Source: Christensenella sp. UBA1214
GTDB taxonomy: Bacteria > Bacillota > Clostridia > Christensenellales > CAG-138
DNA length: 8,496 nucleotides
Direction: 5' to 3'
Assembly (NCBI GenBank): GCA_002309375.1
Contig: DBXK01000022.1
Span: 1,660-10,155, forward strand
The notes under the pieces are model-generated. The model did no database searches. It was not told the origin of the DNA and was given only the letters and a program-made list of their open reading frames with translations. The first letter of the stretch is position 1, and every line of letters starts with the position of its first letter. This document shows, one piece after another, positions 5,491 to 8,496 of this stretch. A program made the translations under genes and the position numbers.

Positions 5491-6498
5491 ATGGACGAAA
5501 AAGAAGCACAAATCGAAGAATCGTTTTCTTCATCAATAAAAAAGGAGCTCGCAGAGCACCGCGTGAAGCGCGTGTCGGACGCCCGCGCGCTGCTTTCCGC
5601 CTTTACCCTCGGCATCGGCTCGCTGAAGCTCGTGCCGGAAAAGCGCTGCTGGGGCGTGCATTACGTCATCAAGAGCCGTGAAGCGATCGAGCTCGCGGCG
5701 AAGCTCGCTTCGCAGCATTACGGCCTCGAATGCCGCCTGAGCGAGGTGCAGCACGACAGGCTGAACGCCAATTACCATGAGCTGATGCTCTACGGCGGGG
5801 ACATCGACCGCTTCATGCTCGACACGGGCCTCATGAGCCTCGATGAGAACGGCGAAAAGCAGTTTTCCGCCGCCGTGCCAGCCGCCGCGCTGAAGACGGA
5901 GACCCAGCAGAAAATGTTCATGCGCGGGCTGTTCCTCGCCTGCGGGATGGTCTCCATGCCCGTGAAATCCTATCATGCGGAGTTCGTGACGTCGAACGCC
6001 GCGCTCGCCGCAAAGGCCGCGGAGATCCTCGCTTCCCACGGGATCGAGCCGAAGCTGACGCGGCGCAGGGGCAGCACGGTCGTCTATATCAAGGACGGCG
6101 AAAAGCTCGAGGATCTGCTCGCCTATATCGGCGCCTCCGCCGCGATGATGGAGGTCTCGAACAAGCGCATCGTCAAGCAGGCGAAAAACGAGGCGAACCG
6201 CAGCGTCAACTGCATCATGGCGAACGCCGAAAAGGTCGCGAAGACCGCGCAGCGCCAGGCGGAGGATATCCGCCTCGTCATCGACACGCTCGGCTATGAC
6301 GCCCTCCCCGAAGGCCTTCGCGTCGTTGCGGAGGAGCGGATGAACAATTTCGAGCTTTCGCTTGCGGAGCTTGCGGACGAGCTCGGCCTCGGAAGATCCG
6401 CGGTCAACTACCGCCTGAAAAAACTGCAGGAGCTCGCCGAGGATATCCGAAACGGCGTCATCGCGCCGAAAAAACCGAACGAGGGCAGCGAGGTGTAA
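5491..6498 (+). CDS. whiA: WhiA family DNA-binding regulator
   Basis: WhiA is a DNA-binding protein built from a degenerate LAGLIDADG homing-endonuclease fold joined to a C-terminal helix-turn-helix. It controls sporulation septation in Streptomyces and influences cell division and chromosome segregation in Bacillus. The 335-residue product begins with a roughly ten-residue extension before the usual family start (SFSSSIKKELA, 11-21). The endonuclease-like repeats are seen around ALLSAFTLGIGSL and MFMRGLFLACGMVSMP. The helix-turn-helix lies at about 287-312 (SLAELADELGLGRSAVNYRL). No good SD is visible before ATG 5491, but no other start upstream of the conserved N-terminus is possible because the in-frame rapZ stop is at 5473. 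Translation is therefore probably coupled to rapZ. dnaE begins one base after the stop. In most Firmicutes yvcK lies between rapZ and whiA; here it is missing. Confidence 0.94.
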   Translation: MDEKEAQIEESFSSSIKKELAEHRVKRVSDARALLSAFTLGIGSLKLVPEKRCWGVHYVIKSREAIELAAKLASQHYGLECRLSEVQHDRLNANYHELMLYGGDIDRFMLDTGLMSLDENGEKQFSAAVPAAALKTETQQKMFMRGLFLACGMVSMPVKSYHAEFVTSNAALAAKAAEILASHGIEPKLTRRRGSTVVYIKDGEKLEDLLAYIGASAAMMEVSNKRIVKQAKNEANRSVNCIMANAEKVAKTAQRQAEDIRLVIDTLGYDALPEGLRVVAEERMNNFELSLAELADELGLGRSAVNYRLKKLQELAEDIRNGVIAPKKPNEGSEV

Positions 6499-6499
6499 A

Positions 6500-8496
6500 A
6501 TGAGCTTCACCCATCTTCACGTCCATACCGAATACAGCCTCCTCGACGGCGCGGCGCGCATCAGCGAGCTCGTCGACCGCGCGAAGGAGCTCAATATGGA
6601 TTCCCTTGCGATCACCGATCACGGCAATATGTACGGCGTGATCGAATTTTATAAAAAGTGCACGAAGGCGGGGATCAAGCCGATCATCGGCATGGAGGCC
6701 TATGTCGCGCCGAAATCGATCGCCGACAAGACCGGCATGCGCGAGAACGCGCACCTGATCCTGCTCTGCAAAAACGAGACCGGTTACAAGAACCTCATCA
6801 AGCTGTCCAGCATCGCGTTCGTGGACGGCTTTTATTACCGCCCGCGCATCGATTACGGCCTTCTCGAGCAGTATCACGAGGGCCTGATCTGCCTTTCCGC
6901 GTGTCTTGCGGGCGACATCCCGCAGTACCTTCTGATGAACCGCTATCAGGATGCGAAGGCCCTCGCGCTCCGGCTCAAGGGCGTTTTCGGCGATGATTTC
7001 TATATCGAGCTGCAGAACCACGGCATCCCGGAGCAGCTCGTCATCCTGCCGCGCCTCGATAAGCTCGCGAAGGAGCTCGGCATCAAGACCGTTGCGACCA
7101 ACGATATCCATTATGTCACGAAGGACGACGCGGAGGCGCAGGACGTGCTGCTGTGCGTGCAGACGGGCCGCTTCGTCGATGAAGAGAACCGGATGCGGAT
7201 GCAGACGGAGGAATTCTACCTCAAATCCGAGGAAGAGATGCGTCAGCGGATGTACGGCTATGAGGATGCCGTCGAGAATACCCGAGAGGTCGCCGAAAAA
7301 TGCAATGTGACGATCGAATTCGGCAAGCGGCACCTGCCGGGCTTCACCGCGCCTGACGGCATGGACAACGTGACCTATATAAGAAAACTCTGCACCGAAG
7401 GCATGCGCCGCCGCTACGGCGAACCGACGAAGGAGGAATGGGACAGGCTCGAATACGAGCTCGGCGTGATCACGAAGATGGGCTTCGTCGATTATTACCT
7501 CATCGTCTGGGATTTCATCCATTTCGCGAAATCGAACGGCATCGAGGTCGGCCCCGGCCGCGGCAGCGGCGCGGCGTCCATCGCGGCCTATGCGATGGGC
7601 ATCACCGACATCGACCCGATCAAGTATAAGCTCCTCTTCGAGCGCTTTTTGAACCCGGAGCGCGTCAGCATGCCGGATTTCGACGTCGATTTCTGCTATG
7701 AGCGCCGCCAGGAGGTCATCGAATACGTCAAACGGAAATACGGCAGCGACCACGTTGCCCAGATCGTAACCTTCGGCACGATGGCCGCGAGGGGCGCCGT
7801 GCGCGACGTCGGAAGGGTGCTGCGCATCCCGTATCAGGACGTGGACCGCATCGCGAAGCTGATCCCGCAGGTCAAGGACATGAACCTCAAAACCGCGCTC
7901 GAGACCGTTCCGGAGCTCAAGACCCTTTACGACACCGACGAAACGATCAAAAAGCTGATGGATCTTTCGATGAAGGTCGAGGGCCTTCCGCGCAATACCT
8001 CCACCCACGCGGCGGGCGTCGTGATCTCGTCCCTGCCGACGATGGAGCTCGTGCCGCTGCAGCGGAACGACGAATCGATCACGACCCAGTTCACGATGAC
8101 GGAGCTCGAGGAGCTCGGCATGCTGAAGATGGATTTCCTCGGCCTGAGGACCCTGACCGTCATCCGCGACTGCCTCGATTATATCCGGAAGGGCGGGGGA
8201 ACGCCGCCGGATTTCTCGAACTGCAATTACGACGACAAGCGCGTCTACGACCTCATCAGCTCCGGCGAAACGGTCGGCGTATTCCAGCTCGAATCCGCGG
8301 GCATGACGCAGTTCATGATGCAGATGAAGCCCTCCTGTTTGGAGGATATCATCGCGGGCATCTCCCTCTTCCGCCCGGGTCCGATGGACCAGATCCCGCG
8401 CTATATCGAGGGCAAGCAGAACGCCGCCTCCGTCCATTACGAAACGGAGCTGCTGCGCCCGATCCTCGACACGACCTACGGCTGCATGGTCTATCA
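6500..8496 (+). CDS. dnaE: DNA polymerase III subunit alpha DnaE, N-terminal part (3' end outside window)
   Basis: This is the replicative C-family DNA polymerase alpha subunit. About 665 codons are present, and the frame is still open at the window end. The N-terminal PHP domain is intact in sequence: HLHVHTEYSLLDGA near residues 5-18, then AITDHGNMYG; the histidine-rich motif suggests the metal site is preserved. The palm begins around GPGRGSGAASIAAYA and contains the catalytic aspartates in MPDFDVDF (D395 and D397) and a third at D545 in MDFLGLRTL, matching D401, D403 and D555 of E. coli. STHAAGVVIS and ISLFRPGPMDQIPRYI are further family motifs. The start at 6500 comes one base after the whiA stop, with GAGGTG inside the last whiA codons as a weak SD, so translation is likely coupled to whiA. 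Firmicutes usually also carry PolC; whether this DnaE is the lagging-strand or the main polymerase cannot be judged here. Confidence 0.97.
   Translation, partial: MSFTHLHVHTEYSLLDGAARISELVDRAKELNMDSLAITDHGNMYGVIEFYKKCTKAGIKPIIGMEAYVAPKSIADKTGMRENAHLILLCKNETGYKNLIKLSSIAFVDGFYYRPRIDYGLLEQYHEGLICLSACLAGDIPQYLLMNRYQDAKALALRLKGVFGDDFYIELQNHGIPEQLVILPRLDKLAKELGIKTVATNDIHYVTKDDAEAQDVLLCVQTGRFVDEENRMRMQTEEFYLKSEEEMRQRMYGYEDAVENTREVAEKCNVTIEFGKRHLPGFTAPDGMDNVTYIRKLCTEGMRRRYGEPTKEEWDRLEYELGVITKMGFVDYYLIVWDFIHFAKSNGIEVGPGRGSGAASIAAYAMGITDIDPIKYKLLFERFLNPERVSMPDFDVDFCYERRQEVIEYVKRKYGSDHVAQIVTFGTMAARGAVRDVGRVLRIPYQDVDRIAKLIPQVKDMNLKTALETVPELKTLYDTDETIKKLMDLSMKVEGLPRNTSTHAAGVVISSLPTMELVPLQRNDESITTQFTMTELEELGMLKMDFLGLRTLTVIRDCLDYIRKGGGTPPDFSNCNYDDKRVYDLISSGETVGVFQLESAGMTQFMMQMKPSCLEDIIAGISLFRPGPMDQIPRYIEGKQNAASVHYETELLRPILDTTYGCMVY

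Noticed and set aside
5541..5565. AAAGGAG followed by in-frame GTG (5563) as an alternative whiA start
   Set aside because: The spacing is long (15 bases), and this start would delete the conserved SFSS..KKELA N-terminus of WhiA. The ATG at 5491 is kept.
6458..8437. A 659-codon open frame on the minus strand, opposite dnaE
   Set aside because: It lies antisense to clear DnaE sequence, and its product is low-complexity and rich in D, R, H, V and A, as expected from reading GC-biased codons backward. No family is recognisable.

Overview
The window (8,496 bases) carries chromosomal genes of a GC-rich anaerobic Firmicute, most likely a member of class Clostridia. The core block murB-rapZ-whiA-dnaE is typical of that class. 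Other supporting signs are the purine-rich Shine-Dalgarno (SD) sites, intrinsic terminators with T tracts, and a ribosomal protein S9 gene ending just upstream. All genes are on the + strand. GC-biased third positions create many long antisense open frames, and none of these is credible.

Layout. Positions 1-173 are the 3' end of rpsI (ribosomal protein S9), closed by a strong intrinsic terminator at 188-221. A four-helix membrane protein of the DUF3267 type follows at 241-825; its expected zincin HExxH motif reads NEVFR. Next is a YtcJ-type metal-dependent amidohydrolase (872-2485) with a complete set of candidate metal ligands. Directly at its stop codon lies a compact array of four small hairpins joined by GAT linkers (2484-2564). 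The last hairpin runs into a T tract and looks like a working terminator. A short membrane-anchored protein resembling the extracellular solute-binding fold follows (2615-3529), with no transporter genes beside it.

A near-consensus sigma-A type promoter (3559-3587) opens the second half: murB (peptidoglycan precursor synthesis), rapZ/yvcJ (P-loop nucleotide-binding regulator), whiA (DNA-binding cell-division/sporulation regulator) and dnaE (DNA polymerase III alpha, cut by the window end). The close spacing (48, 15 and 1 bases) suggests one operon linking wall synthesis, division control and replication. The usual Firmicute order rapZ-yvcK-whiA is broken here: yvcK is absent between rapZ and whiA.

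I see no convincing undescribed multi-gene system. The items most worth a second look are the GAT-linked hairpin array, the apparently inactive DUF3267 protein, the missing yvcK, and the rapZ-whiA junction, where both genes share a frame and whiA lacks a visible SD.
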